DNA of 64,000 nt from Bemisia tabaci (lineage: Eukaryota > Arthropoda > Insecta > Hemiptera > Aleyrodidae), in contig NC_092794.1 of the NCBI RefSeq assembly GCF_918797505.1, positions 34,896,122 to 34,960,121 of the forward strand, written 5' to 3'. This document shows, piece after piece, positions 22,981 to 34,900 of the stretch. Position numbers and translations under genes: made by a program. Below the pieces are notes generated by a model. It worked only from the letters and a program-made list of their open reading frames with translations, was not told where the DNA came from and did not search any database. Position 1 is the stretch's first letter; each line of letters begins with the position of its first letter.

Positions 22981-23365
22981 ATATTCCTGGACCTTTGCAT
23001 ACTTCTTGAGGATAGGTTTTTTCTTGCCTTGACGACGTCTGTTGGCGCACTGCGTATTTTGATGTAAGTGCCAATTTGAAAGTCTTTTAAAACGTCTATA
23101 ATTTTATAGAGGTTAGAATGGTGACGATTGAACGAGCTATTATAACGGGAGTAGAATGATTCACATGCGTTGTAAGTGCATTTGTCCTCGAAAAGCCTTT
23201 TGCTCGCCAAAGGTGCGGGAGGATAACGGGAATTGGGGTCGGTGTATTTTTCCAGCAAGTAGTCCAAATATGCCATCTCTTTAGTATTATTAATGTCCGG
23301 TACGTCTCCCATTACATCTTCAACGAACGTCTCTTCAATTTCAGAAGCAGGTATATAGGGATGGA
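22981..23365 (-). pseudogene. MULE-type transposase C-terminal fragment
   Basis: The minus-strand frame from about 23365 down to 22981 includes YLDYLLEKYTD, RYPPAPLASKRLFE, NACESFYSRYNSSFNRHHSN and DVLKDFQIGTYIKIRS. This order resembles the C-terminal part of insect MULE transposases, where the R(T/Y)NACESFH box follows the catalytic core. A probable -1/+1 slip occurs in an A-run near 23020, after which another frame reads KKPILKKYAKVQEY. The 3' end is cut by hairpin element C at 22980, and nothing catalytic is visible upstream. Family assignment is from pattern recognition. Confidence 0.65.
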
Positions 23366-23439
23366 AGTTGGCCCGAGTGAGCTAGGATTACTACGGCGTG
23401 AGTCTGCCGACGCAGGTCATATGGCTCGCGGCGAGATAC

Positions 23440-23546
23440 AGCGCAAACCCCATTTTTTGGCGATTTTATCGGCGATAAAATCGTAAAGAAAATCGCAATT
23501 TAATTTCGAAATATCGCGATTTTTCCGTTGAAAAATGCTACTTGGG
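23440..23546. mobile_element. CCCAAGTAGCA-family end fragment
   Basis: GCGATTTTATCGGCGATAAAATCG, AATATCGCGATTTTTCC-like words lead into the terminus TGCTACTTGGG at 23536-23546. It is the same subfamily as 16797-17170 and shares its GATTTTTCCGTTGAAAAAT lead-in. The left end is not found. Confidence 0.55.
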
Positions 23547-25149
23547 GAGTTAGGGAAGCAGGAAAACGCAAAATGTAAATGGACCAGAATAATAAAAGAC
23601 ATAAAGAGATGGCACGACCCCACTCAGCATGATATCTTAAAGCAATGTTGTTATTTGCTGACATATGTTGATGTAATGTTGCTAATATGAATGGAATGTT
23701 AAATCAGTATTGTCAGGATAAAACTGACAATATCAACATTGATGTAACCTTGATAGACCGGCAATCAAGGAGATGTCAAGAAGTGTCAACCTTATAACAA
23801 AGTTGACGGGGGCATATCAATATTAAGTAAGATTATTGTAATGTTAATTCGACCGCGTTTGCTATTTCCGCCACCAGGGCGCGCTCGCCGCGGATCTGCC
23901 GTTGCGGTCCCTTTATTGAGTTCCAAGGAACTGAACAACTAGGTACCTGCCAATGATGAAAACATGTCACAAAATGAGGTAAAGGATCAGCTAATCCAAG
24001 ATAATCATCCTATTGTTGAACCGCTTGTTTGTCTCCCAAAAAATCGAGTTTTGCCTACACGATTCAATGATTTTTTCATGTTGGAATGACATACATATGT
24101 AATAGATGATCACTTTTAACAGCTCACTCGAATGCTTTGAATTTCCAAATTTAACCACCGCTTTAGGGGCCCTGCAGTCGACTGATGGCAGACTGATCCC
24201 GTCCTATCACACTCGTTTTTGGCTAATACGTACATTCATAAAAATTCTCATCACACGTGACCAGAGATGGAAAATTTCGTGAAACTTATTCGCGTGAAAC
24301 TTTTTGAAACCGTAGGGGATGTGTTAATGAGGCCAGAAACTCTTAGGAACAGTGATTCGCGATTTTGACATTTTTCACGCCAAGCCTGAAATGCTCACGC
24401 GTTGCAAATATGCAGGGGAACTGGTGGTTATATCTTAAATGTGAAGGAAATTGTACTTCTACGATATGCTGCAAAATGTTGTCCAAATTTTTCCCGTCTG
24501 GATGCATGTTGCTGTGGTTTAGGTGAGAAGGGACTCGCAGAGTGACGACGCGGTGGCGAGAAAAACGAAGTACATGTACTATACATTCAAGGCTGTCGAC
24601 TAAAATTGAAGCTGATGGTGAGATGAGTTCATTATGCGCTCTATTTCGATTGAGTGGCCACTTTGTAGCACAGTTTTGCAACCACGACTGGAATGCAAGC
24701 CATTATTATAGGCCAAGGTTGGGCTCGGATCTAAGTCAGAGTCGTGACAAAATTGAGCTCGCTAGAGGTACGAAAGGGACCGGGCACGCTCACTGGGCCT
24801 TAGATAGTCGTCCTCGCTGAGGACATTTATTAACGATGCTGATAGTGATAAGTAGGTATTAAAATCACTAGCGGCTTGGCACCAGTACGGCTTTTGTCGG
24901 TGCCTCTTTGAATTTACCCTCTTTGGGGTTGATAGTCGAAACTTATGTCAGCACAAAACCATCGAAAAACGATATACTTACGGGTATCGGGTGTGCAAAA
25001 AGTAATGGTTTTTTTAAATGTATTTTCCGAAGGAAATACAGTGTTACGTTCTCCCCTGATGTCAGACCTGGACCAAAGACCATGTAATGAGCATCAATCA
25101 TGGGTCGTGCGTATATAAATATATGTGCATGTCTTACATCAGAATTGGG
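23547..25149. other. No gene recognised
   Basis: AT-rich DNA with repeated AATGTTGATGT-like words at 23640-23850. There are frames of 92 and 112 codons on opposite strands (24542-24820, 24343-24681). No domain or RNA gene was recognised; it may be host intergenic DNA. Confidence 0.35.
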
Positions 25150-25252
25150 GCCGAGACTGTGGAGTGTGCCTCAGAATTCGCTAGGCAGATTAATGTATTG
25201 TCTTTATATTATGTTGTAATTTTTGAATAAAAGTATCTTATCTTATCTTATT
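25150..25252 (+). mobile_element. Probable 3' end of a non-LTR retrotransposon
   Basis: An AATAAA signal (25226-25231) is immediately followed by (TATCT)n at 25234-25251. A polyadenylation signal followed by a short microsatellite tail is common at 3' ends of CR1/Jockey-type elements. No coding part is recognisable upstream. Confidence 0.4.
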
Positions 25253-25385
25253 TAAATATGGCGCGTCAATTTAAATATTCGCGGCAATTACCGAAATGAG
25301 TCACTGATCGAGCATTTGCGCGCGTTACAGTTTACAGTGCAGGGTTTGCGTCGGCAAGAGTGCCTTTGTTTTTTTTTATATTAAA

Positions 25386-25425
25386 CTAGAGGGCTCCGCC
25401 CCCTGGCCGCTCCGCGGCCCAACCC
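25386..25425 (-). mobile_element. Helitron-like 3' terminus on the minus strand
   Basis: Read on the minus strand there is a GC hairpin (GGGCCGC/GCGGCC, then GGGGGCGGAGCCC) ending in CTAG at 25389-25386, followed by T (A at 25385 on plus). The spacing from the hairpin to CTAG is short, so support is weaker than for the other Helitrons. A partner 5' end might lie near 28420-28435, which would make the second Foldback a passenger; that is speculative. Confidence 0.4.
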
Positions 25426-25789
25426 CCTCGTAGATTCTGTCAATTCATGATGAAAATATCACACAATTTTTTTTAATTCCCATTATTCTTGTAATTTTTA
25501 TTAATACTGCTGAAGTTCTGTTAGATACTTATTCATTCAAAACATCATCATCAATTTAGCTACAAACTTACTTCAATTAAGTTTGGAATTTATAGATAAG
25601 GTGAATAATCTGTTTGAAACGGTTTATATGGGATAAAACATGATGGATGGAAAGTAAACATGATGGCCTTTTTTGTGTGTACGTCCGTGTCATTCCGCAT
25701 TCTCATTGGTCTTTCATTAACCAATCAGAAAACGTCATTGAAAATCCCCGGGAAATTTAAAGGTATTCTTCCGTAAATCATTCGATATT

Positions 25790-26620
25790 AATGATAGGTA
25801 GACACGGATAAAAATAGGATGTATTTCTTCTAATTAACCAGGATAAAATGGAGGAATATTACCTATACAGGATAGTCCTGGAAAAACGGGATGTACCTCT
25901 ATTAATAAACTGGGATGAAGGGAAGGATATCGATCTTTATGTATCGCTCTTCGATATATCGTTTGATTAAAAGGAATATTGACTGGGATAAAAGGTGATT
26001 TCTTCTCATTAACCAGTATAAAAGGTAGTAATATTACCTATACAGGATAGTCTTGGAAATAACGGGATGTACCTTTATTCATAAACCGGGATAACAGGAA
26101 GGATATCGATCTTTGTGTATCGATCTTCGATACATCATTTGTTCTAAAGCAGTATTGACTGGGATAAAACGGGATTTCTTCATAATAACCGGGATAAAAG
26201 AGAGGAATTTTACCTATACAGGATAGTCATGGATAAAACGGGATGTAACTATGTTAAGAAACCGGGATAACAGGAAGGATATCGATCTTCGATACATCGT
26301 TTGTTCTAAAGCAGTATTGACTGGGATAAAACGGGATTTCTTCATAGTGACCGGGATAATATGCAGTAATTTTACCTATACAGGATAGTCATGAATAAAA
26401 CGGGATGTAACTATGTCGAGAAACCGGGATAACAGGAAGGATATCGATCTTCGATACATCGTTTGTTCTAAAGCAGTTTTGACTGGGATAAAACGGGATT
26501 TCTTCATAATAACCGGGATAAAAGGGAGGAATTTTACCTATACAGGATAGTCATGGATAAAACGGGATGTAACAATGTTAAGAAACCGGGTTAACAGGTC
26601 GGGCTTCTCCGATTTTATCC
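25790..26620 (+). repeat. Satellite array, left arm of Foldback 2
   Basis: Five units with landmark TTGACTGGGATAAAA near 25978, 26155, 26309 and 26475 plus a first partial unit. Spacing is about 155-180 bp. Units include TACCTATACAGGATAGTC and ATCGATCTTCGATACATCG. The shorter units lack the second ATCGATCTTTGTGT word. Confidence 0.85.
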
Positions 26621-26715
26621 CGGTCGAGATTTAGGGATTTTATCGTCAAAAAATGGGAAAATTGGGGAGAGGAACGGGCAGCCTCGCCGTATTGTGATTA
26701 TCGATACATGCGATT

Positions 26716-27040
26716 ATCAGTTTGATGTGTTTTTTGTGTTTGTTGTGTGTTTAGTGTCACAAAAAACACATCAAATGCATCATGAAACACAGCAAACACA
26801 TCCAACACATCATGAAACACAATCAAACACATCAAACACATCAAACACATCATGAAACACAGCAAGCACATCATGAAACACATAAAACACATCAAACACG
26901 TCAAACACATCATGAAACACAATCAAACACATCAAACACAGCAAACACATCATGAAAAACAGCAAACACATCATGAAACACAATCAAACACAACAAACAC
27001 ACCATGAAACACAATCAAACAAATCAAACACATCAAACTG
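26716..27040. repeat. (AAACACATC)n minisatellite core of Foldback 2
   Basis: More than twenty degenerate copies of AAACACATC interspersed with ATGAAACACA. The outer boundary pairs CGATTATCAGTTTGATGTG with its inverse near 27022-27040. The minus-strand frame through it encodes only Met/Cys/Phe repeats and is not a gene. Confidence 0.88.
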
Positions 27041-27065
27041 ACAATCGCATGTATCGATAATCGCA

Positions 27066-28260
27066 ATGACAATTTTACCTAAACAGGATAGTCATGGATA
27101 ATCCCGTTGTGTCCCAGTCAATACTGCTTTAGAAGAAACGATGTATCGAAGATCGATACACAAAGATCGATATCCTTCCTGTTATCCCGGTTTCTTTATG
27201 TAGGTACATCCCGTTTGTTCCAAGACTATCCTGTAGAGGTAATATTCCTACCTTTTATACTGGTTAATGAGAAGAAATCACCTTTTACACCAGTCAATAC
27301 TCCTTTAAATGAAACGATATATCGAATATCGATAAAACACATCAAACACATCAAACTGAGAATGCTGCGGTTGCTTAGCAACCGCGGACCCGTTCCTCTC
27401 CTCGATTTTCCCATTTTTTGACGATAAAATCCCTAAATCACGACCGGGATAAAATCGGAGTAGCCCGACCTGTTAACCCGGTTTCTTAACATTGTTACAT
27501 CCCGTTTTATCCATGACTATCCTGTATAGATAAAATTCCTCCCTTTTATCCCGGTTATTATGAAGAAATCCCGTTTTATCCCAGTCAAAACTGCTTTAGA
27601 ACAAACGATGTATCGAAGATCGATATCCTTCCTGTTATCCCGGTTTCTCGACATAGTTACATCCCGTTTTATTCATGACTATCCTGTATAGGTAAAATTA
27701 CTGCATATTATCCCGGTCACTATGAAGAAATCCCGTTTTATCCCAGTCAATACTGCTTTAGAACAAACGATGTATCGAAGATCGATATCCTTCCTGTTAT
27801 CCCGGTTTCTTAACATAGTTACATCCCGTTTTATCCATGACTATCCTGTATAGGTAAAATTCCTCTCTTTTATCCCGGTTATTATGAAGAAATCCCGTTT
27901 TATCCCAGTCAATACTGCTTTAGAACAAATGATGTATCGAAGATCGATACACAAAGATCGATATCCTTCCTGTTATCCCGGTTTATGAATAAAGGTACAT
28001 CCCGTTATTTCCAAGACTATCCTGTATAGGTAATATTACTACCTTTTATACTGGTTAATGAGAAGAAATCACCTTTTATCCCAGTCAATATTCCTTTTAA
28101 TCAAACGATATATCGAAGAGCGATACATAAAGATCGATATCCTTCCCTTCATCCCAGTTTATTAATAGAGGTACATCCCGTTTTTCCAGGACTATCCTGT
28201 ATAGGTAATATTCCTCCATTTTATCCTGGTTAATTAGAAGAAATACATCCTATTTTTATC
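27066..28260 (-). repeat. Satellite array, right arm of Foldback 2
   Basis: Reverse-orientation units with TTTTATCCCAGTCAATACTG recurring at about 27110, 27570, 27735, 27900 and 28077. It mirrors the left arm. Extra units at 27066-27330 lie inside the axis on this side only, so the centre is asymmetric. Confidence 0.85.
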
Positions 28261-28429
28261 CGTGTCTACCTATCATTAATATCGAATGATTTACGGAAGA
28301 ATACCTTTAAATTTCCCGGGGATTTTTAATGACGTTTTCTGATTGGTTAATGAAAGACCAATGAGAATGCGAAATGACACGGACGTACACACAAAAAAGG
28401 CCTTATTTTTTTTTACTATAGTAAGAAGT

Positions 28430-28454
28430 AAGATAAGATAAGATAAGATAAGAA
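28430..28454. repeat. (AGATA)n microsatellite
   Basis: Five head-to-tail AGATA units. It is the complement of the (TATCT)n tail at 25234-25251, so it may be the 3' tail of an opposite-strand retrotransposon fragment. Confidence 0.6.
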
Positions 28455-29072
28455 AGTCCATGATTCAAGTGAGGTTATCTGTGCTGAATTTCGAATCGAT
28501 TATCACAGCCAATTCCTTCTGGAGAACGTGAACCCTCAGAATGGCCTCAGTAAGTATTTATATATGTCAAGAATTTTTTAGATTTTTATGGAACTCTGCA
28601 TTTTCAGATCTTAAGCTTGAAGCGATGTGGGGTAACAGAACAGACTGCTGAGCGCCGGGCTAGAGACTCAGGCCACATGCCACAAATGAAGAAGGGATGA
28701 AAATTAACAAGAAACACAAAACTTTAGTTTGGCGTGACCAAAAATTTAACTACAGAAACATTACCGACCCGTACGATGAAAGATGGGGGGTAATCCGCAA
28801 GGATTACCCCCAAAAAGGGAAAATTATCGAGAGCAAACGACTTACTCGCACATCTAGGAAAACGAGCCAAAAACGAACTGAGAGCACTCTCGACCAACCA
28901 GAAAGCAGCACCTATGGCGTCACTTTCTGGGTTCGAGAGTGCTCCCACGGGATTGGCTGCCGCCTGGAGGGCGCCGAATTTGATAAATTTTAAATTTAAA
29001 GGGGACCATACTACAAGCTCTGATTTATTGTATTGAGTTTTGTAAACCTATAAAAGGTCTTAAACAAAGAAT
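28455..29072. other. No certain gene; strong hairpin at 28783-28813
   Basis: A perfect dyad GGGGGTAATCC/GGATTACCCCC with a short loop lies at 28785-28810. Frames of 98 codons (plus) and 74 codons (minus) overlap it, but neither has a recognisable domain. The region lies just upstream of the reverse-transcriptase remnant and may include its degraded 5' part. Confidence 0.35.
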
Positions 29073-29203
29073 ATGAGAATTGTTTTAAATTTGGAAGTCG
29101 AAATGACAAAATTTGTGAGCCAATGCAGTCTCAAGCCTAATAAAACTGATACGGATGGGCATCTACCACCATGCTTTTTCAAAAACTATTTTCCGGTCAT
29201 CAG
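29073..29203 (+). pseudogene. Non-LTR reverse transcriptase, part 1 of 3
   Basis: The frame ending SLKPNKTDTDGHLPPCFFKN then YFPVIS corresponds to the region before the RT fingers, where related elements have the K..G.DGIPP.FLK motif. The last 8 bases (GTCATCAG, 29196-29203) are duplicated at 36514-36521, where the same frame continues. The interruption is the hAT-like element. Nothing certain of the endonuclease domain is found upstream, so the copy is probably 5'-truncated. Jockey/CR1-like family by motif pattern. Confidence 0.8.
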
Positions 29204-29327
29204 CATAGGCGGTTCTACGGGGGTGCCAGTGGAAGCCGGGCACCCCCAAGCAATAATTATGTACGGTTACCAGAACCGTGAAAGAGGCTTTTGGGCAAGT
29301 AAAAACGTCGAGAAAAAATCTTTGTAT

Positions 29328-29749
29328 GGCCTTGTCTCCACGGGACGTTTTCATGGGATTTGTCCCAAGTTCGAATCGCAGGAATGAAACTTCTGGGATT
29401 TTTCCCAGTTACCGTCTCCACGGGACGGGGCTCATACAGTCCTGCGACTAGTTTGCGCGGGAAGATAAATTAGTTAAAGTCGAGTATTAAACCGGGATTA
29501 AAATAATAATTGCACTCAATTGACAATTAGACACATTATTTTAACTAAACAAACATGAACAATGTAGTAATGAATAAAATATCGCACAATTCATTTTCAC
29601 TTCCTCTTCTTCTCTCGGTGGGTCCTAGGGATACAAGTGCCATACTTGGTACTGGGGAAAATATTGAGTAACTCAATATTTTTCCCAACTTCGTGAGTGG
29701 GATTTTTCCCTGGGACAAATCTCGTGAAGCGGCTAGCGGAGACAAGGCC
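29328..29749. mobile_element. Harbinger-like MITE (GGCCTTGTCTCC ends)
   Basis: 422 bp, ends GGCCTTGTCTCCACGGGACG and GGAGACAAGGCC, with TAT on both sides (29325-29327, 29750-29752). Subterminal ACAAATC/GATTTGTCCC words repeat in opposite orientation. A 3 bp duplication and GGCC-type TIR suggest PIF/Harbinger. No coding frame. Confidence 0.72.
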
Positions 29750-30942
29750 TATGAGGCGCAAAAAATTGGCAATATTTTTATTTCATGAATTTTTGAAATC
29801 TGCAGGTGTCCAGTTTTCAATGATTATGGGCAAGGGGTGATGGGAAGAGGGGGGATCTCGTCGAAAGTTGACTTCTGGTAAATCATGAGGTTGATATGAC
29901 TTGAAGAATGTTTCAAAAATCGCGCACGCGAGGGCAGCAGTTTCCACGTCATAATCATTTGAGTGTGAAAACTCTTATTTTTTTAATACGTACATAGTTT
30001 ATACTTTTTGCTTTTAAAGATTCTGTATTCGCTCACACTGAGAAAAAATACCAGCAATTAATTGAAAATGTTTTAAACAGAATTAATATTGATAACCGTG
30101 TTTTACAAAGATTCTACTGTTTTCCCTAGTAAAAATAAAATGCCCTTAGTGCGTTCGGAGTGCACTCCGAGTGCACTCCGAACGCACTAAGTGTGTAGTG
30201 TGAGAGTGGGTGCGCTTCGAGTGCACTCGGGGTGCACTCGAGGTGCGTCCTAGGTGCGTCCTAGGTGCCTCTGGAGTGTGTCCGAATCCACCGACGGGTC
30301 GAGGATACCTTTCCATTGTATCCGCGCCGGGTTTTTACCTGGCGGCGTGACCCTTGATGATCTACTGGTGGCGAATAATTTGCGAACCAATTTTTTTAAT
30401 ATTTGAAAATTGTCCGTTTATTTCGACGGATTCGGATTCAGTTTGCAATCCTGATGAAAAATATGTATACTTTTGAGTAGATATATTGGTAAGTTCGCGA
30501 TCCAGAAATAAAAAAAAATGCAATGAGAAGCATTTTAGAAGCGCGGAAGAAATTCGCGAGTTTTGTAATTCAATAACTTATAGTTATACTTACTTTTAAC
30601 TATACATATTTTTCATCAGGATTGCAAGCTGAAACTGAATCCGTCGAAATAAAAGGAAAATTTACAAACGTTAAAAAAATTGGTCCGCAAATTTTGGGCT
30701 CCCAATAGACTTGAGGACCGTTGACAGGTAAAGACTCGGCATCGACACAATGAGGAGAATGCCACGGTGAGCCAGGCCTGGATCCAGGAGCTCCTCGCCG
30801 AGATTTAGACGTTGATTCTATGTTTGCCCAAAAATGTTCTAATTTTTACGGCGTCTAATTTGACTGCCCAGACTTATACATGTATTTTCGGCTTCGAATG
30901 AAATGTAATGGCTCTCTTGTTAAAACATTCATATTTCGCGCC

Positions 30943-31660
30943 GAATGAATATTCTAGTGTTAACAATTTCCTTCGATGTAATGTTTAATTTTGAGGAACG
31001 CAATGAATATCCTTTCTTGAAAGTTTCAAGAACTGTAGGTGAAAATGCGAAGAAAATTATAGAAAAAATCGGAAGATAAATATTCAACAATTTTCCCGAG
31101 AATTTATGATTCACCGACGGAAAGTTTGAGACGCCTGAAGGTTCATACGGCGTTTTTCCTTGGCACGACAGTATAGGCTCCTTGGCTCCTGCTATCACAG
31201 TGACCGAACCGAACGGCGCTGCGGGAAAAGGGATATTTTCCAGTGTCGGTGTCTGACGCACTCAGTCGCGGTCGTCGGTGAGTCAATTTTTCTTCTCCCA
31301 AATACTCCCAAATACGTATGAGCCGTGCCACAGGAGCCTAGAAGGGGAATTTTTGCATTAGACCGAGTTTTCCGATCCCAATTTACCTGCATCAGTGGTG
31401 CAAGAACTTGCACGAGACATTGGAAAAGTAGGTGCGGCAAAGTACAGAAATGCTTCATGAATTGCACACTTGCATGATTGTAATTTGTGTGCGTGTGTGT
31501 GCAAATACAAAATGATTGAAAAAAAAAAATTAAAAATATAATTTAATAGGAAAAAGTAAAATGAGGGGTCTTCATTGCTGTGACATCCGAGACTAAAGAA
31601 TGGCGAATATTTTGCAACTAAAAGACACCCCACAGTATTTTCCATCAAACACTGGAGCTC
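30943..31660. other. Interior of the long-TIR element, left part
   Basis: No recognisable gene. Overlapping minus-strand frames of 62-119 codons have no domain, and the longest runs into the poly-A tract of the neighbouring MITE. Confidence 0.35.
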
Positions 31661-31665
31661 ACTGG

Positions 31666-31713
<48 letters not shown>

Positions 31714-31906
31714 ACATGGGATCTAGAGTTCAGACTCTTGAAAACAAAAAGGACTCTTGATTCAATCAGATTTAAGCTTAAATCAAATGGAAATGGCTTG
31801 GCTTGGTTCTTGATTTAAGCTTAAATCTGATGGAATCAAGAGTACTTTTTCTTGTCAATGTTTTTAAGAGTCTGGACTCTAGATCCAATGTGTTTTTTTT
31901 TCCAGT
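31661..31906. mobile_element. Hairpin MITE with long A-tract
   Basis: 246 bp, ends ACTGGAAAAAA and TTTTTTTCCAGT. The arms pair through GGATCTAGAGT, GACTCTTGA and ATCAGATTTAAGCTTAAATC, giving a near-full-length hairpin. The left arm contains an uninterrupted A-run of about 46 (31666-31711) versus about 10 T on the right, so that run has expanded. Confidence 0.75.
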
Positions 31907-34900
31907 AAGTGATGACAGTCTGATGTATAATATTAGGTACAAGAAAAAGAGAATATTTACAGTTTTTATAAGCCACGCTCAGGGCTCAAATTGTAAATTC
32001 TCGTCGTTTATTTTGAAAAAAAAATTGAGCCACTCGGAGCTTTTTTCTTCGTGATATTGCAGAGTGGTTTCTCTTTTAAAAAATGAAATTTCTTACTGAT
32101 CTAGAAAAATGTTGCTTCATGGGAAAGTGTACCCCATAAAATGCAATTTCTGATACTAATTACAATATGCAAGCCCATGTAAAATTATAATGCCTCCATA
32201 AAAATGCGTCTATCGACTAAGTTTTTGATCTCGATTTTGATATCAATGGATAAAGGAAACAAGAGCCTCAACTGGTTTTGAGGACTTTACAACATTCTAG
32301 AGAAACTGCAAACTGCAAAACTGTCTCATTGAAATGGGCCGGGGAAGAGAGGGAGGTCATAATGTTTATAGATCGTAAGTATCTTATACTTATGAGGGCG
32401 GTAAACCTTTATGTTTTCGAGATATCCATCAAAGGGACAAATTGTTGAAAAACTCAAATACTAAAGAAAATAATAATAAAAAAAAAAAAAAAAACGCACG
32501 CAGGCGTACTTAAACACTTATTTAAAATTAAGGAAAAACCGTAAAATGATTCAATTAATCCATTTTTGAGAGCACAGTATTTTGCCAAATGTTTCTTGCA
32601 GATGTAAGTATAGGAGAGACAGTTAGTTGAAGTGAGATGGATGTAGGTGTAGGGCTTGGGGGCTGACAATAGAATCTTGGCCGTGAGAGGGTGTCACGGA
32701 CCGCTAGGAGACGCGAAATATTCACTTGCTCTTTCTTTCAATCAGCCGTGCTGACGGGACTCAACCCTTCACTTTCGCTCATTTCCAAACTGAACGTCGT
32801 TGCCTTTTTCTTTCGAGTTCTAGTCACCATTCCTGCGCATGACTGTTACTTGCCAATAAAATGGAGTAATTTGGCATCCTCTCTTCCTCATGCATATTTT
32901 CTGAATGATGGCAAAACTGATCAAACATAGCCATCCGATTTCCGCAAGGGGCGATTGATGATTACTCCAACCTATGCAAGTATGAGAATGTTGATGATTG
33001 ACCGTTGAGTGCCAAATTGTGCCCTATATTATGAAAAGAACAGGAATTTGGTGTATTGATTTTTACTGTTAACTTCCTGTTTTTATAAAAGAGGCTATCC
33101 GAAAAATTGAGAGCAAGATTTAGTGAGAATTATTCCGATGGTTTAAGTTAAAAAATTACGTACCTCCGACCGCGACTTTGTAAATCTCTTCTCGCGTTTC
33201 ATTTTATATGGGAAAAGGGACCAACTAAATTTATTTGACAGTTTCTGCAAATTTTCTCCTCTCATTCAAAAACACTACCCAAGAATTCAAAGACAGTATT
33301 ATGATCAGTTTTCTGCTAAAAATAATGAAACAATGTTTTTCACAAGATTTTGGACCGTTCCTTTCGAGGTACAAAAAAAAATTACGGCAAATTTTACCAG
33401 AAGTACGGTCAATTCTATCATGAGTCTACTTGATTTTTCATACAGTGATACTGAACAGTAAAGATATTCAAACATCTGGAAAAACTTACTATACTTTCGG
33501 TGCATTCGGCTAGAGTCGCGGCATTTTTTACTACAGAAGCCAAGATGTATGTCATACCAAAAACTCCAACACTTTTCTAAACTTTAAAGCTGTGTAAATT
33601 TTAATTTTTACACTAAAATGTTTCTAAAAACAACGAAATTGACATTTGGTCTCCTCCTCCCTTTCTGTGGCCAGCTTTCCTTCTTCTGTAACATTGCTAA
33701 AGTCGACGTGACAGTGCGAAGGATTAAAAAAATTACAACTGTCTAGTTAATTATATATCCGTAAATTAAATACCATAGTTGCCTTCCTTGGTAGCTTTAA
33801 ATCGGAAAACCTCTCAAGACGCCTTTGATTTGTTTCCAGCCTTATCTCAAGCTTGCTCACGGCTGTTGCCATTCCCAACCCTTTTTTGAAGCGTGGTGCT
33901 AAAAAAACGACCCTTTGCGGCTCGCGCCCTTTTATGCTGTTTTCTTCGTGCTGTGCTTTGCTCTGTAATGTCGAGATTATTTTTCCTGAGTTGGCGGAAA
34001 TCGTTGCTTTACATATGTCTACGACGCAACGCTATGTTAGACCAGACTTGAGGGCCCTCCCTTTCTTAATACACGATCATAGAGTTCCCCCTGTTGCTCT
34101 CAATAAGTTCGAAATTCATGGTATTATATTTTATAACTTAAATTCCTTAATAAAATTTAAAAGCTTCTACCGACCATTGTTTTTCAACCAAGAAGCGACA
34201 TGAGCTCGAATAAGTTTGAATTTTTATCTCGACTCTGCTATCTTCGCTGAAACTGTCGTGAGCCAAAACGTCCCATTCCATCGTACGAATATGGGCCTTC
34301 TCACTCGCAGAGCAAAATTTCGCCCGAGTCAAAAACGCCCGTTTTTCCGGTCTTTTCAACACTGGGCGAGCCGAGAAGGGCTGCGGCCTCAGGTCCGAAC
34401 CAAAGGTAGACCTGCCGCCGCAGAGCCGCCAAGTCAAGGGTAGAATTGCCGCCGTCGCCGGCCACTGACCAGAGGGTTGGATTTTCTCAGGCAGGCGGCT
34501 TGCGCTTGCCGCGTCGTCGTCGCCGCGAGGGTTTTCCCTTGGACCTCGAAACCGAACACTGTGAGACTGAGAAAGCCGCCGTGTTTGGCCCAACCCTCTC
34601 CGCGATCCGCGACGCGCCTTCGCACCAGCAGCCCCGTCACGTCGTCGCCGGTCGCTCGACTCATGGTTACATAAACAAAGGCGGGTCGGGCACCGTTCCT
34701 GTCCAAAGCGCAGCGCCGCTCCTCGGACAGCGTAAAATCCAAAGGCACTACCCAGTAGCACAAAATAATATTTTCACCATTTTTTTGAAATTACCGCACG
34801 GGTGTCTACAAGAACCGTTCCCGCTTGTGCTACCCTTGAAAATCGAAAAATTGGCTGTGAGAGGTTGATCCGAAAAAATTTTAGCCTAGCTCATCAACAT

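Larger units (their letters stand above)
25666..28403. mobile_element. Foldback-type element 2: giant 2.7 kb palindrome
   Basis: The sequence from GGCCTTTTTTGTGTGTACG (25666) to its inverse ending at 28403 is one large inverted repeat with an axis near 27035. Each arm has about 120 bp of unique outer sequence, then tandem ~155-185 bp satellite units, then a spacer with GATTTTATCGTCAAAAAATG. The centre holds an (AAACACATC)n minisatellite bounded by its own inverted CGATACATGCGATTATC. Left and right arms agree unit by unit, so arm homogenisation or a recent origin is likely. No protein is encoded. Confidence 0.82.

Noticed and set aside
26698..26922. Met/Cys/Phe-rich 74-codon frame, like a metallothionein at first sight
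   Set aside because: It is a translation of the (AAACACATC)n minisatellite; the same happens at 3914-4175.
25666..28403. CRISPR-like array
   Set aside because: Units of 155-185 bp are adjacent without unique spacers, inverted across an axis, in a eukaryotic TE context.
34147..34761. 204-codon minus-strand frame, the longest in the window
   Set aside because: It lies in a GC-rich block where plus-strand frames are open too. It is Arg/Ala/Gly-rich with no domain, so composition explains it better than coding.
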